A stretch of 64,000 nucleotides of DNA. It comes from Corynebacterium oculi (GTDB taxonomy: Bacteria > Actinomycetota > Actinomycetes > Mycobacteriales > Mycobacteriaceae). Below are positions 1 through 8,081 of this stretch, one piece after another. The stretch's first letter is position 1. The number at the start of each line of letters is the position of its first letter. Position numbers and translations under genes: made by a program. The DNA lies in the NCBI RefSeq assembly GCF_001412105.1, contig NZ_LKST01000002.1, positions 62,001-126,000 of the forward strand, written 5' to 3'. The notes under the pieces are model-generated. The model did not search any database. It was not told where the DNA came from and worked only from the letters and a program-made list of their open reading frames with translations.

Positions 1-57
1 GCGTCATCAGCAGTCACAAGGCAGGCAAGAGAAAATCAGCACGCTATCCTGATACCC

Positions 58-864
58 ATGGACTCAAACTTGCGGATCAACGGAAAAAAGATCATCGAGC
101 GCCGCACCATGCTAGGCCTCAAACAAGTACAACTAAGCGAACTAAGCGGCGTCACCCACGGAACACTTCGAGCCTGGGAACACAGCACCCCCTACACACA
201 AGACGCTGATCGCCTCTACCGGCCAACGCTACGCATCGGCGACATCGCCCGCGTCTTAGGCTATAGCCCCCGCGACCTTTTCTACCCCGTCGGACCACTA
301 AATCTCTCCAGCTACCGCTACCTTGCCCAGAAGGACATCGCGGAAGCCTCCCAGGACCTACCATTTTCCACCGCCACACTCACACGGATCGAAAATGGAC
401 ACCGCACCCCAAACGAAACGGAACTCTCCGCCCTCAGCAAGGCCTACGACACCCCCCTCATACTCATTGCCGCCGCCGCCGAAGAGACCCTCCGGGCAGC
501 AACACAGCTACCCGCACTGGACTATTCCTACTCCACTGCACCCACACCACCAGAAAAAGACATTGACCTCCTCACAACACTGCACCAGCTCATCTGCCTC
601 CCCTGGACAACACCAGAAGATATCACCACAGTCCACCACCACCTTGGCACCGAAACAGACCACATCGACGCCCTCGACCAAGGAACACCTTTTACCGAGC
701 TACCCACCCGCACCACAATGGCCTACGCAACGTACCTCCACCTCCCCATCACATCACTACTCAACCGCACCGAAGCACAAAACCATCTCATCCTCCTATC
801 CCAGACACATGAATGCCTCAAAAACAACCCCCTCATCCTCCGACAAAAAAAGAATAGAAATTAA
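58..864 (+). CDS. XRE-type helix-turn-helix regulator
   Basis: The 268-residue product looks like a cytoplasmic DNA-binding regulator. Residues about 8-65 (GLKQVQLSELSGVTHGTLRA) form an XRE-like helix-turn-helix. A second HTH-like block lies at about 88-135 (DIAEASQDLPFSTATLTRIE), so it may carry two tandem DNA-binding domains. The C-terminal half has no motif I recognise. No clear ribosome binding site precedes the ATG, so translation may be leaderless or begin elsewhere. It stands before the surface protein and sortase genes on the same strand and could control them, but this is only inferred from position. Confidence 0.8.
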   Translation: MDSNLRINGKKIIERRTMLGLKQVQLSELSGVTHGTLRAWEHSTPYTQDADRLYRPTLRIGDIARVLGYSPRDLFYPVGPLNLSSYRYLAQKDIAEASQDLPFSTATLTRIENGHRTPNETELSALSKAYDTPLILIAAAAEETLRAATQLPALDYSYSTAPTPPEKDIDLLTTLHQLICLPWTTPEDITTVHHHLGTETDHIDALDQGTPFTELPTRTTMAYATYLHLPITSLLNRTEAQNHLILLSQTHECLKNNPLILRQKKNRN

Positions 865-876
865 AAACACGCCACA

Positions 877-897
877 TTGCCGCCAATCCAGCATGCC
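877..897. repeat. Dispersed 21-bp intergenic repeat, copy 1
   Basis: The 21-base sequence beginning TTGCCGCCAATCC also occurs, identical, at 17889-17909 in another gene-free stretch. Here it is followed by a short inverted repeat (ATGCCAT near 901 and ATGGCAT near 936). Its role is unknown. Confidence 0.7.
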
Positions 898-1063
898 AGC
901 ATGCCATATTGACACATATCCAGATTGCCAAAAAAATGGCATATGAGCTGGTACGATACCCAGAACAAACGCAGTGGCCACCCCTTTTACCCATACTGTT
1001 ATTCGTGTTATATTCACAGAAAGACCAGTATCACTCTACCAGTGAAAGGGGACCGTAATTATT

Positions 1064-1693
1064 ATGCGATCTCGTTCTCTCTTCTCCGCTGTGGCAGCAA
1101 GCGCCCTCGTCGCCCTTCCCGTAGGGATAGCCACAGCCGACGAAAGCCAACCGGCAACCGATCTCACGACACACCAGTCGGGCACCGTCACCGATGGCAC
1201 CACGTCTCAGCCAGGTACCACCACCGAAGCCGATATCACCCAACCAGGCACAGCTCCTGGAACCGATACCGCCCAACCAGGCACCACAACCGAGGATCAG
1301 CCCACCCAACCCGACGCTGCTGAGGAATCAACTCAACCCGACACCGCAGTCACCGATACTGAAAGCGTCCCCGAAGTAACCAACACGGCACCACAAGCCG
1401 AAGAACCTACCGGCACTACTCAAACACCAGGCCCGGCAGAAAACTATCAAGCCCCCACGCGCTCCACACCGCAATACCAAACCCCCGCCCCTCAGGTCCC
1501 CGTCATCAGCTCCCCCGCACAGGTGGCTGCACCAATCCAAACAGCCCCGGCTACCCCTGCTGCACCCAAAGCAGTCGCTGCCCCCACACCGCAGCTGGCA
1601 CAAACCGGTGGCGGTGTAGGAGCCATAGCCGCAGGAATCAGCGCCCTTGCCATCGCCGGCGTTGCCGCTGGCCTCCACCGAGCCACCGCATAA
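1064..1693 (+). CDS. Secreted surface protein with LAQTG sorting signal
   Basis: The 209-residue product is a predicted cell-wall-anchored protein. Residues 1-25 are a signal peptide (basic MRSRS start, hydrophobic core, cleavage near ATA/DES). Residues 26-170 are low-complexity and rich in Thr, Pro, Gln, Ala and Glu, with repeated QPGT-like units typical of wall-spanning stalks. The C-terminus carries LAQTG (about residue 177), a hydrophobic segment and a short basic tail, which is a cell-wall sorting signal. LAxTG is the motif class E sortases are known to cut, and a class E sortase gene follows directly. A purine-rich AAAGGGG precedes the ATG. The stalk has no recognisable ligand-binding domain. 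Confidence 0.85.
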   Translation: MRSRSLFSAVAASALVALPVGIATADESQPATDLTTHQSGTVTDGTTSQPGTTTEADITQPGTAPGTDTAQPGTTTEDQPTQPDAAEESTQPDTAVTDTESVPEVTNTAPQAEEPTGTTQTPGPAENYQAPTRSTPQYQTPAPQVPVISSPAQVAAPIQTAPATPAAPKAVAAPTPQLAQTGGGVGAIAAGISALAIAGVAAGLHRATA

Positions 1694-1709
1694 CACCACA
1701 CCATTTCAC

Positions 1710-1749
1710 AAGGCCAGCACGCCACCGCGACGTGTTGGTCCTTTTTCTT
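1710..1749 (+). terminator. Hairpin with T-run between surface protein and sortase genes
   Basis: The arms at 1710-1721 and 1731-1743 form a stem that includes G-U pairs and one bulge. A TTTTTCTT run follows. It fits a terminator or attenuator that would let the substrate gene be expressed more strongly than the downstream sortase. Confidence 0.6.
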
Positions 1750-1767
1750 GACCCTGAAAGAAGGATG

Positions 1768-2514
1768 ATGCATAAAAAAGCACTCCACTACCTCAGCGGC
1801 ATCCTCCTTGATCTCGCTGTCACCACCTGTGTACTGATCACGATGCTCACAATCCATCTATTCATCATCACCCCGCATACCGGTGCCCGCCACGAATCCA
1901 ACACCGTGGCCTCACTCAACGAGCAATGGAAGAAACCCGATCCCCTCACCCCACCCGACCCCATCCCTGCACCCGAATACGGGGACACCTTCGCCACCGC
2001 ATCCATCCCTAGACTGGGTGACGACTGGGAATACAGCATCAAAGCCACCACCAGCCTAGAAAACCTCCGCACCGGCATCGCCTGGTACTCTTTGACCTCC
2101 CTCCCCGGCGAAACCGGCAACTTCTCCCTGGCCGCGCACCGCGATGGCTCCACCGCACCCTTCGCCAACATCGATACCCTCCAGACCTGCGATGCCATCA
2201 CCATCAACACCCAAGGTGGCAGCTACACCTACACCGTCTTACCCTTAAGCACCGACCCATCCGAGATCGACGCCTTCACCCACTGCGCCCCCGAGGCCGC
2301 AGAACACCACCCCGAGATCACCGACGGCACCATCCCCGGCCAACGCATTGTTGAACCCACCGCCGTACAAGTCGTCAACCCCACCCCCGGCGAAGCCCCA
2401 GATGTACCAGCCACGGCCGCGTGGCTGACCTTGACCTCCTGCCACCCCCATTTCTCGAACGCGCAACGCATCATCATCCACGCCATCCTCACCCAAGCCC
2501 ACGGAAGGAACTAA
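1768..2514 (+). CDS. Class E sortase
   Basis: The product (about 248 residues) is a membrane-bound transpeptidase that would attach LAxTG proteins to peptidoglycan. One N-terminal membrane segment (LDLAVTTCVLITMLTIHLFI) is followed by an extracytoplasmic sortase domain. The catalytic triad is visible: His in LAAHRDG, Cys in LTLTSCHP and Arg in NAQRIII. ATGs at 1765 and 1768 follow GAAAGAAGG. I chose 1768 because the longer GTG start at 1732 lies inside the terminator hairpin. Its likely substrate is the LAQTG protein encoded immediately upstream. The gene after it starts 3 bases past its stop. Confidence 0.9.
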   Translation: MHKKALHYLSGILLDLAVTTCVLITMLTIHLFIITPHTGARHESNTVASLNEQWKKPDPLTPPDPIPAPEYGDTFATASIPRLGDDWEYSIKATTSLENLRTGIAWYSLTSLPGETGNFSLAAHRDGSTAPFANIDTLQTCDAITINTQGGSYTYTVLPLSTDPSEIDAFTHCAPEAAEHHPEITDGTIPGQRIVEPTAVQVVNPTPGEAPDVPATAAWLTLTSCHPHFSNAQRIIIHAILTQAHGRN

Positions 2515-2516
2515 CC

Positions 2517-2723
2517 ATGCTCACCATCTGGATCTGGAACCACATCCCACCACGCAAAAACCCCGACAATAAGCAACCCCACTTCGCAAATCGCCACCCC
2601 CGCGCTACCCCCGCCATCAAAAGCGCGATCCTCCTCGCCGGGTTCTTCCTCCTGACAATTCTTGGATCCATGACCATCTTCCCCTACCTAGGGCAAATGA
2701 TCTACAAAATGCCAACCTTTTAA
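2517..2723 (+). CDS. Small single-pass membrane protein
   Basis: The 68-residue protein has a hydrophilic N-terminal half and one membrane segment (SAILLAGFFLLTILGSMTIF). It begins 2 bases after the sortase stop, with a GGAAGGAA ribosome binding site inside the end of the sortase gene, so the two are probably co-translated. It might be an accessory to the sortase, but no family is recognised. Confidence 0.6.
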   Translation: MLTIWIWNHIPPRKNPDNKQPHFANRHPRATPAIKSAILLAGFFLLTILGSMTIFPYLGQMIYKMPTF

Positions 2724-2983
2724 GCGTTCACATGGACTTTTGTAGATACATACAGAGAAAACTAAATATAGACCAAAAGATGCCGTTCGCCAGCATCAAA
2801 CACCGGAGTAAATCTCCAAACTCAATACACGGGTTGGTACAAAATATTCAGATTTTTCACATCTCTTGACAGCTAAGGCTTATCGTGCGATCTTCTAGGT
2901 ATCACAAATTACTGCAAACAATTGGTGATGTTCACTTCCAACAGGGTGAGACGATCATCCCCAATCATCGAAAGGAAGCATGC

Positions 2984-3365
2984 ATGCAAACCACCAGCAA
3001 GCACAGACTGCTCATTTATGCAACCACACTAGTGGCAGCAATCATGATTCTGTCCATCATCATTCCCGTCAAATAACTCATCACGGGATGTCGTTTTTCA
3101 CCGAGTTGCAGTTGATCTCGAATCTGACACTGTTGCTGGAGCGCAAACATATATCATATCCGAAGCAGAGAATGCAGAAGGAGAGCACGAAGCATGGGTT
3201 TTGTTCGATAAAAAAGAGCTATGGCACGGCGCTGTCGATGCCGACGAGAACATCACCACGTATAGCGAAATTGACCCTTCCGAGCAAGAGTACGGCGCCT
3301 GCGAATGGGCCATGGGATTCTGTGGGGAACAGGCGGAGGAGCGGGGTGCTATGGAATTTGTATAG
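2984..3365 (+). pseudogene. Frame-broken membrane-anchored protein
   Basis: An ATG at 2984, preceded by AAAGGAAG, opens a 30-residue ORF that is almost entirely a signal anchor (LIYATTLVAAIMILSIIIP) and stops at 3074-3076. From about 3048 to 3365 the +1 frame reads as an acidic protein (start FHRVAVDLESDTVAGAQTYI) with no start codon of its own. Removing one base from the CCC or AAA run at about 3065-3073 would join the two into one protein of about 126 residues with an N-terminal membrane anchor and a soluble domain with two Cys. Function unknown. It could be genuine decay or a sequence error. Confidence 0.45.
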
Positions 3366-3477
3366 CACTTAGACTAGTCAAGAAGCTGAGCGGCCTTGCT
3401 TGCGCAACAGCGTGTAGTATGATTGCATCTATCGGATGCATAGCCGAAACAAATAAAATCTGCAGATAAGGAGTATC

Positions 3478-3674
3478 ATGGCTTTGCAAGCATTATCAAT
3501 ATTTCTATTCATCTATTCGGTAGCAATAACACTTCTCCACCTGAAATCACAAAAGAGAGATGGTCGCTGATCTGCGGAGCGCTAGGCGCAGGCACCGGAG
3601 GTGTTGCTGCCGGAGTGTGCGGACTCGGCGCTGCTGGAGTAGAGGATAATATCAACTTCGATTCCGTTCGCTAA
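3478..3674 (+). pseudogene. Frame-broken small bacteriocin-like peptide gene
   Basis: An ATG at 3478 after AAGGAG opens a 30-residue ORF with a hydrophobic leader (ALSIFLFIYSVAITLL). The -1 frame, lacking a start, reads to 3674 and contains a Gly/Ala-rich stretch with GxxxG spacing and two Cys (CGALGAGTGGVAAGVCGLGA). One extra A in the AAAA run near 3558 would give a single product of about 65 residues: leader, short linker, then the Gly-rich hydrophobic segment. This layout resembles some class II or circular bacteriocin precursors, but no family match can be claimed. Confidence 0.35.
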
Positions 3675-3685
3675 AGAGGTTTGCA

Positions 3686-3918
3686 ATGGTCAGTAAATTC
3701 AAAGATTCAAAAAGGGTGCTAGTTTCGGCAGTGTCGATAATGTTGGGGTTATGTCATACTGCTTCATCATTGCCCCTATTTTCTCTAATGGCCCATACTG
3801 GGATACCGCTTCACATCAGTTCCTAGATAAAGGGATTGGATATTCTTCCATCGCAATAGCACTTGGAGCAGTATGGCTTGCAGTGATATTTATCTCAAAA
3901 AAAGGGGGGAGGGATTGA
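3686..3918 (+). pseudogene. Frame-broken small two-TM membrane protein
   Basis: An ATG at 3686 opens a 46-residue ORF whose first half is basic then hydrophobic (VLVSAVSIML). From about 3751 the neighbouring frame reads as membrane protein: SYCFIIAPIFSNG, then IALGAVWLAVIFISKKGG. One extra G in the GGGG run at about 3744-3747 would fuse them into about 77 residues with two membrane segments. It starts 12 bases after the preceding Gly-rich ORF, where a bacteriocin immunity protein would be expected. That role is speculative. Confidence 0.35.
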
Positions 3919-3939
3919 AGTGAACCAAAATATGCCTTC

Positions 3940-4113
3940 ATGGTCGGCCTACTAGTTGCCGGATACCTCTCAGGAACAAAAGCTGTAACACATGCAGCAA
4001 TCAATGATCCTTGGACATGCCAGAGACCAGGGATCTTCCAGCTCAGCCAGCCACGGGGATACGCTCCAGTTGCCGATCATTATCCAGCCCTCTCCCAACC
4101 TGGATCTAGCTAA
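3940..4113 (+). CDS. Small hypothetical protein, possibly a fragment
   Basis: This is a 57-residue ORF with an N-terminal hydrophobic stretch (MVGLLVAGYLSG) and a polar, Pro-rich tail. It is in the same frame as, and separated only by a TGA at 3916 from, the two-TM ORF upstream, so it may be the continuation of that protein. No ribosome binding site is evident for the ATG. From 4114 to 4263 I see nothing further. Confidence 0.25.
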   Translation: MVGLLVAGYLSGTKAVTHAAINDPWTCQRPGIFQLSQPRGYAPVADHYPALSQPGSS

Positions 4114-4263
4114 ACCATCCAGGATCAAATTAATGGACTAGCGTAAAATATCTACTGGTGTGCCTGATTGTAGGCTTCAATCACCTCAGTAGAGAGCTTA
4201 CCACGCCATACAATCCCATCTATGACAACCATCACCACAAGCAAAACCCCACCAGCACGAGAA

Positions 4264-5445
4264 CTAACCGGAAACTGCGTTACCCACCCCCTCTTCCTCT
4301 AACGCCTCTCTCGTGGCTTCATTCGGCACCGGCATCATCGTTAATGCTTTCGTCACAACTCGTGCTTCCGAGATCTGCTGGTCCCGCAACCCCTCCACTG
4401 CAGCGTTAAGCATATCCTGAAGCCCTGCTACGGAAAGCGCAGTCTGCGCCGCCGTGCTTTCTTGTTCACGTGCCCAAACGCCCACGTCGCGGTACACGCG
4501 AGCAACTTCCTCCGCGACAACCTGGACTTGTTGGACAGCCTTCCATTCCGGGGTATCTGGTTCTCGGGTGTTTTCCCACTGGTCAAGCTCCCACCGATTT
4601 TCCTCAGCGGTTTCTGCCACAGCGCTCCACGTCTGGGCGATCTGGTGGCGCGCAGCCACAAGATCCTCACCAGTCAAGGACTCAAGACCTTCAACCTGCT
4701 CCATTGCTTCACCAAAACGCTCATGCACACGACGAACCAACCCATAAGCCTCAACTACCTCAGCAAAAACAACATCCTGATCCACACGCGGAGACAACAA
4801 CGAATCACACGAAGATCGCTGTTCCACCGCCTGTTTCGTCGCCTCCGAAAACACCCGAGCACCACCAACAACCTGATCCAACACACCAACGACCTCCCCC
4901 GGAATCCCCGCTACAACCCCCATCGCTTCCGACACCACCTCCTGATGCACTACCGGATCCTCCACACCAGCCCAACGATCATCACCCACCACACCACGAA
5001 CCCGCGCTGCCCCATCACCAACCACCTGCACCAGTGGAACTAAAGCACCACGAAAATCAGTGCCCTCTACCCCATCATCTGGGCGCAGAACCTTCACAGG
5101 AGCATCAGCGTCCACCTGCTGAAGACGCCGCGTGATCTCTACCAGGTCATCCGCAGCTTCCCCTAGTCGTTCTTTCCACATCACCGCAGCGTCACTAGGT
5201 GCAAGACCCACCACATCCTGCGCCGTAATAGTGAAATCACGAGAAACACCCTGCGTTTTCGTAATTTCACTACATACTGTGTCGTAATACCCCAACACCT
5301 GTTCATCGACATGAGCATGAAAGACATCCACCGCCTGCTGATCGACCACCATACGCCCCGACGTAGTCATCACCGCTACCGCACCACCCAACACAGCAGG
5401 TACCCCTACCAACACCGATGCCACGATGATCTTTTTCCCTCTCAT
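4264..5445 (-). CDS. Membrane-anchored helical envelope protein, unknown function
   Basis: The 393-residue product has a basic start (MRGKK) and one hydrophobic segment (IIVASVLVGVPAVLGGAVAV). A long extracytoplasmic part follows that looks mostly helical (many Val, Ala, Glu and Gln heptad-like stretches, about residues 40-380) with two Cys. The ATG at 5445 is chosen over a GTG at 5451 because AAGGAG lies 5 bases upstream of it. It heads no known operon but is the last of four similarly oriented envelope-type genes between 4.2 and 7.5 kb. No known domain is recognised. Confidence 0.7.
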   Translation of the reverse strand: MRGKKIIVASVLVGVPAVLGGAVAVMTTSGRMVVDQQAVDVFHAHVDEQVLGYYDTVCSEITKTQGVSRDFTITAQDVVGLAPSDAAVMWKERLGEAADDLVEITRRLQQVDADAPVKVLRPDDGVEGTDFRGALVPLVQVVGDGAARVRGVVGDDRWAGVEDPVVHQEVVSEAMGVVAGIPGEVVGVLDQVVGGARVFSEATKQAVEQRSSCDSLLSPRVDQDVVFAEVVEAYGLVRRVHERFGEAMEQVEGLESLTGEDLVAARHQIAQTWSAVAETAEENRWELDQWENTREPDTPEWKAVQQVQVVAEEVARVYRDVGVWAREQESTAAQTALSVAGLQDMLNAAVEGLRDQQISEARVVTKALTMMPVPNEATREALEEEGVGNAVSG

Positions 5446-5454
5446 CAACACTCC

Positions 5455-5726
5455 TTACCCCCATAATCCCGTGAAGAAAACGAGCGACACCACATCACCT
5501 ATCACCTGAAGACACCGCCTCATCCAGTACCAACTATGCAGGGCGATTCCCTCACAGCACGGCACTCCCATCAATCCCAAACCAACAACAAAAAGCCACC
5601 CCACCCCAACACACCTACCGCTATTTTTATCCCTGCACACAAACCCCATCGAGATGTCACACCATACTGCTGCGGACGCGTTGTGGACTGTTGATCGTGG
5701 ACACCCATCCTCTTCTTCCTATTCAT
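5455..5726 (-). pseudogene. Split small membrane protein ORFs
   Basis: Two overlapping reading frames on this strand both look like membrane protein. One starts near 5726-5708 after an AGGAAGAAGAGG sequence and includes IKIAVGVLGWGGFLLLVW before stopping at 5571. The other continues to 5455 and includes LQVIGDVVSLVFFTGLWG. A one-base change near the TTT/GGG runs at about 5575-5590 would join them into a two-TM protein of about 90 residues lying directly before the 4264-5445 gene. Support is weak. Confidence 0.3.
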
Positions 5727-6180
5727 AGATATTTTTCGGTAGAAGAAAACTACACTCCCTACTTTCCCCAAGGCTCTTCTCTCCGGTGACGATCTTCTCC
5801 GAGTAATCCCACCGCTGATCCCCGATCCATAACATCCCCACGCCGAGACACACCATCACCGCCGTCATACTGACAGCCCACATCGAAGGAACAATATCTA
5901 CTCTCATCACCTGAGAACCTGACATCTGAGCCAGAACGAACGCCACAGTGACCACCAGCCATGAACAAAGCACCACAAAGACCACCACCACCACAGCAGT
6001 TCGTAACCACCTCAATGCAGCAAAAAACGTCTCAACATGCCCTAGCCACGTTTCCTGATCGATAGCACCACGCACCAGCTTCACCGTTGCAGAAACGCAC
6101 ACCTGCGCCCGCAACCAGAACAGAACTGAGGCAGAAAAGAAAAGCCCGCCACAGCAAAAAACCGTTGCAGTACCTACCAT
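5719..6180 (-). CDS. Integral membrane protein, unknown
   Basis: The 153-residue product has three strongly hydrophobic segments: TVFCCGGLFFSASVLFWL near the N-terminus, VVVVVFVVLCSWLVVTVAFVL in the middle and VSMTAVMVCLGVGMLWI after it, followed by a polar tail. An AAGGAG lies suitably upstream of the ATG. It sits between two other envelope-type genes of the same orientation and could belong to one membrane complex with them. No family recognised. Confidence 0.6.
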   Translation of the reverse strand: MVGTATVFCCGGLFFSASVLFWLRAQVCVSATVKLVRGAIDQETWLGHVETFFAALRWLRTAVVVVVFVVLCSWLVVTVAFVLAQMSGSQVMRVDIVPSMWAVSMTAVMVCLGVGMLWIGDQRWDYSEKIVTGEKSLGESRECSFLLPKNIYE

Positions 6181-6218
6181 GACACGACTTCTCCTTAACT
6201 CTCGTCGAGATATCTATC

Positions 6219-6725
6219 TCAACTGGTCAACCCGAAAATCTGCGCCGAAAACAAGCCCGCACACACCACCGCCACGCATACCAACACAGCAACAAAAACT
6301 CCTCCCAGGAAACGCCACGAACCCTGCGGAGAAGCCACCATGATCACCACTGCAAGAACCACCACCACACCAGCACAGACCACCCACAACGCAGAAGGAA
6401 TCACCCAACCACCTAAATACGCATGCAACAAGACGGGAAGTAAGGCCATCGATGCCACCCCCAGAGCACACATCACCACCGCAAGACCCCGCCACCGGGA
6501 ACGCAGACGCCCATCATCTTCCGGCAGCCCCCGCCGAGACCGAGATGATACTGACACGTGGGATTTCTCCCACCAACCAGACCGCTGCCTACCTGCTACA
6601 TCATCAGGATCAAGAGACACCCACCGTGACTCCTCAACGTGTTCACCCCTAGCCCATACACGCTGCTGGTTGATCTCCCGATCATCTAATTCCAACATGT
6701 GCCTACGGTGAGTGTGTTTTTTCAT
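6219..6725 (-). CDS. Membrane protein with polar N-terminal domain
   Basis: The 168-residue protein has about 80 hydrophilic, Arg/Asp/Ser-rich residues at the N-terminus. Three membrane segments follow (GLAVVMCALGVASMALLPVL, WVVCAGVVVVLAVVIMVA, GGVFVAVLVCVAVVCAGLF). The N-terminal part would lie in the cytoplasm. No clear ribosome binding site. It is 38 bases upstream of the next membrane gene and 41 bases downstream of the coiled-coil protein gene, consistent with one transcript. Confidence 0.6.
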   Translation of the reverse strand: MKKHTHRRHMLELDDREINQQRVWARGEHVEESRWVSLDPDDVAGRQRSGWWEKSHVSVSSRSRRGLPEDDGRLRSRWRGLAVVMCALGVASMALLPVLLHAYLGGWVIPSALWVVCAGVVVVLAVVIMVASPQGSWRFLGGVFVAVLVCVAVVCAGLFSAQIFGLTS

Positions 6726-6766
6726 CTCGACGCTGGCCTCTTGCCTACCTATACATCTTCCAAGGA

Positions 6767-7507
6767 TTACTTCTTAAGAAACTTCGGCAGGATCGAACCC
6801 TGCATCTTCGCCGCCGAACCATCACCCTCCGACTGCTTTTCTAAAGTAGGCACCTCCCCCGAGATAAAAGCAGCCACATCCTGATCAGCTTCATCCTCCC
6901 CATGCTGCTGGTCATCTCCCCTAGCATCATCAGGATCAACGCACCCATCCGCAAGCGCTACCACCTGCTCGTACTCCTCCGCCAAGCTATACTCACGACC
7001 CAACACCACCATCAACGCCGCCAAACGCCGCGCACGGGCTTTATCCTGATGCTCCTGCACCCGTGCCTGTGCCTTCGCCACCTTCGCTTCAGCTTCTGCC
7101 CGCTGACGATGATCCTTCGTCTGACTCACCGCCGCCTTCGCCGCCATCAGCTCCATCTGGGCGTTTTCTAGCCCACCATGAGCCCCCTGCTGCATCAACG
7201 CCGATGAATCCCCCTCCAACAACGCAGTCAACGCCGTCCTAGAGCGACGAGCTTTCTCACGCTGACTCACACCACCAGCAGCAACCTCCCACTCCTCCAC
7301 CACAGCATCGGCATACCCCAGCGCAGACTCCCACACCGCAACCGGCACATGCGCCTTGAAAAACTCCTCAACAACCTGCACATCACTCACCTGCGGAACT
7401 ACCCGCCCCTGAGAACGAATCGCCTCCGCTACACCCAGCACCACCGGCCAATTCTCCGAGAAACACCGAGCCGCAAAACGCCGCACAAGCTCATCATGAC
7501 CAACCAT
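6767..7507 (-). CDS. Coiled-coil protein carrying half of an inverted duplication
   Basis: The 246-residue soluble protein has a central Ala/Lys/Gln-rich coiled-coil (about 115-165, e.g. KAAVSQTKDHRQRAEAEAKV) and an acidic C-terminal tail. The ATG at 7507 is preceded by GGAGG. Upstream in-frame codons read as non-coding. Residues about 41-114 are encoded by a 222-bp stretch (7165-7386) repeated exactly, in opposite orientation, at 11181-11402. It is first in the 4.2-7.5 kb minus-strand run. Function unknown. A bacteriophage or conjugation-related role is possible but not shown. Confidence 0.65.
   Translation of the reverse strand: MVGHDELVRRFAARCFSENWPVVLGVAEAIRSQGRVVPQVSDVQVVEEFFKAHVPVAVWESALGYADAVVEEWEVAAGGVSQREKARRSRTALTALLEGDSSALMQQGAHGGLENAQMELMAAKAAVSQTKDHRQRAEAEAKVAKAQARVQEHQDKARARRLAALMVVLGREYSLAEEYEQVVALADGCVDPDDARGDDQQHGEDEADQDVAAFISGEVPTLEKQSEGDGSAAKMQGSILPKFLKK
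7165..7386 (-). repeat. 222-bp perfect inverted repeat, left copy
   Basis: Base-by-base comparison with 11181-11402 shows 222 identical bases in opposite orientation. This copy lies inside the coiled-coil protein gene. The pair brackets the restriction-modification and antirestriction genes, so recombination between the copies would invert about 3.8 kb. Confidence 0.95.
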
Positions 7508-7756
7508 CACTCCATACCTCCTACAGTCAACAACCACAAACACAAGAACACATATATCTGGAAAAATTCCAGCACAGAGTGGTTCATGAAAAAAAATTAC
7601 GATAATATTATTACAGAATAGTTGCCCCTGTGTCACCTCCAGCAGCCCAGCAGGCACACCCGCACCAATCATGAACCTCGTCGGTCATACCCCAGCGCAA
7701 TCCACGCCTCAAAGCACTCCCCCACTTACCATCGCCGAGATCATGCGTACTTCTAG

Positions 7757-7942
7757 GAAATCAAACACACCGGCAACGGCATACTGCCCACACCCCAAGA
7801 AATCAGCACACCCAGCACCACACAGACCAACACCGACAAGCAGGTCTACATCGCCAACCACACGAGCCTGGACCCAAAGCGATGTAACTTCAAAGCCGAG
7901 CCCCGCCACGGAGTTGCAGACCGACGACGACACCGACAATGA
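7757..7942 (+). pseudogene. Possible gene fragment without start
   Basis: In the 574-base gap between the coiled-coil gene and the methyltransferase, one forward frame reads plausibly as protein (e.g. DKQVYIANHTSLDPKRCNFK) and ends at 7940-7942, but it lacks a start codon. It may be the remnant of a gene cut by the arrival of the restriction cassette. Nothing else is seen in 7508-8030. Confidence 0.25.
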
Positions 7943-8035
7943 CGGCTCCAGAGCCCGGCAGCGATCTGCCGGGACACACCGAACGTGGGAATCTACGTGT
8001 GACGCTCTCGCGACGAGTAGCGAAGCTATCAGATA

Positions 8036-8081
8036 AGATCTAGTTTGCGCTGATTAGATCTTTAACTGCTAGACTGGCCAC
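8036..8081 (+). promoter_or_regulatory. Methyltransferase promoter with two AGATCT sites
   Basis: AGATCT occurs at 8036-8041 and again at 8056-8061. An extended -10-like TGCTAGACT ends at 8075, six bases before the ATG at 8082, suggesting a leaderless transcript. The second AGATCT lies in the spacer between the -10 and a weak -35-like TTGCGC. AGATCT is the BglII recognition sequence, and the neighbouring nuclease is of that family. Control by methylation or by binding of the enzyme is an inference. Confidence 0.5.

Noticed and set aside
1..57. Regulatory element at the left edge
   Set aside because: Too short and cut by the window. No clear promoter or operator can be supported.
4158..4409. 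Forward ORF overlapping the end of the helical envelope gene
   Set aside because: No ribosome binding site, Pro/Ser-rich, and it overlaps a better-supported gene.
7671..8036. Forward ORF upstream of the methyltransferase
   Set aside because: Thr/Ser/Pro-rich with no ribosome binding site or domain. A different frame in the same stretch looks more like a real fragment.
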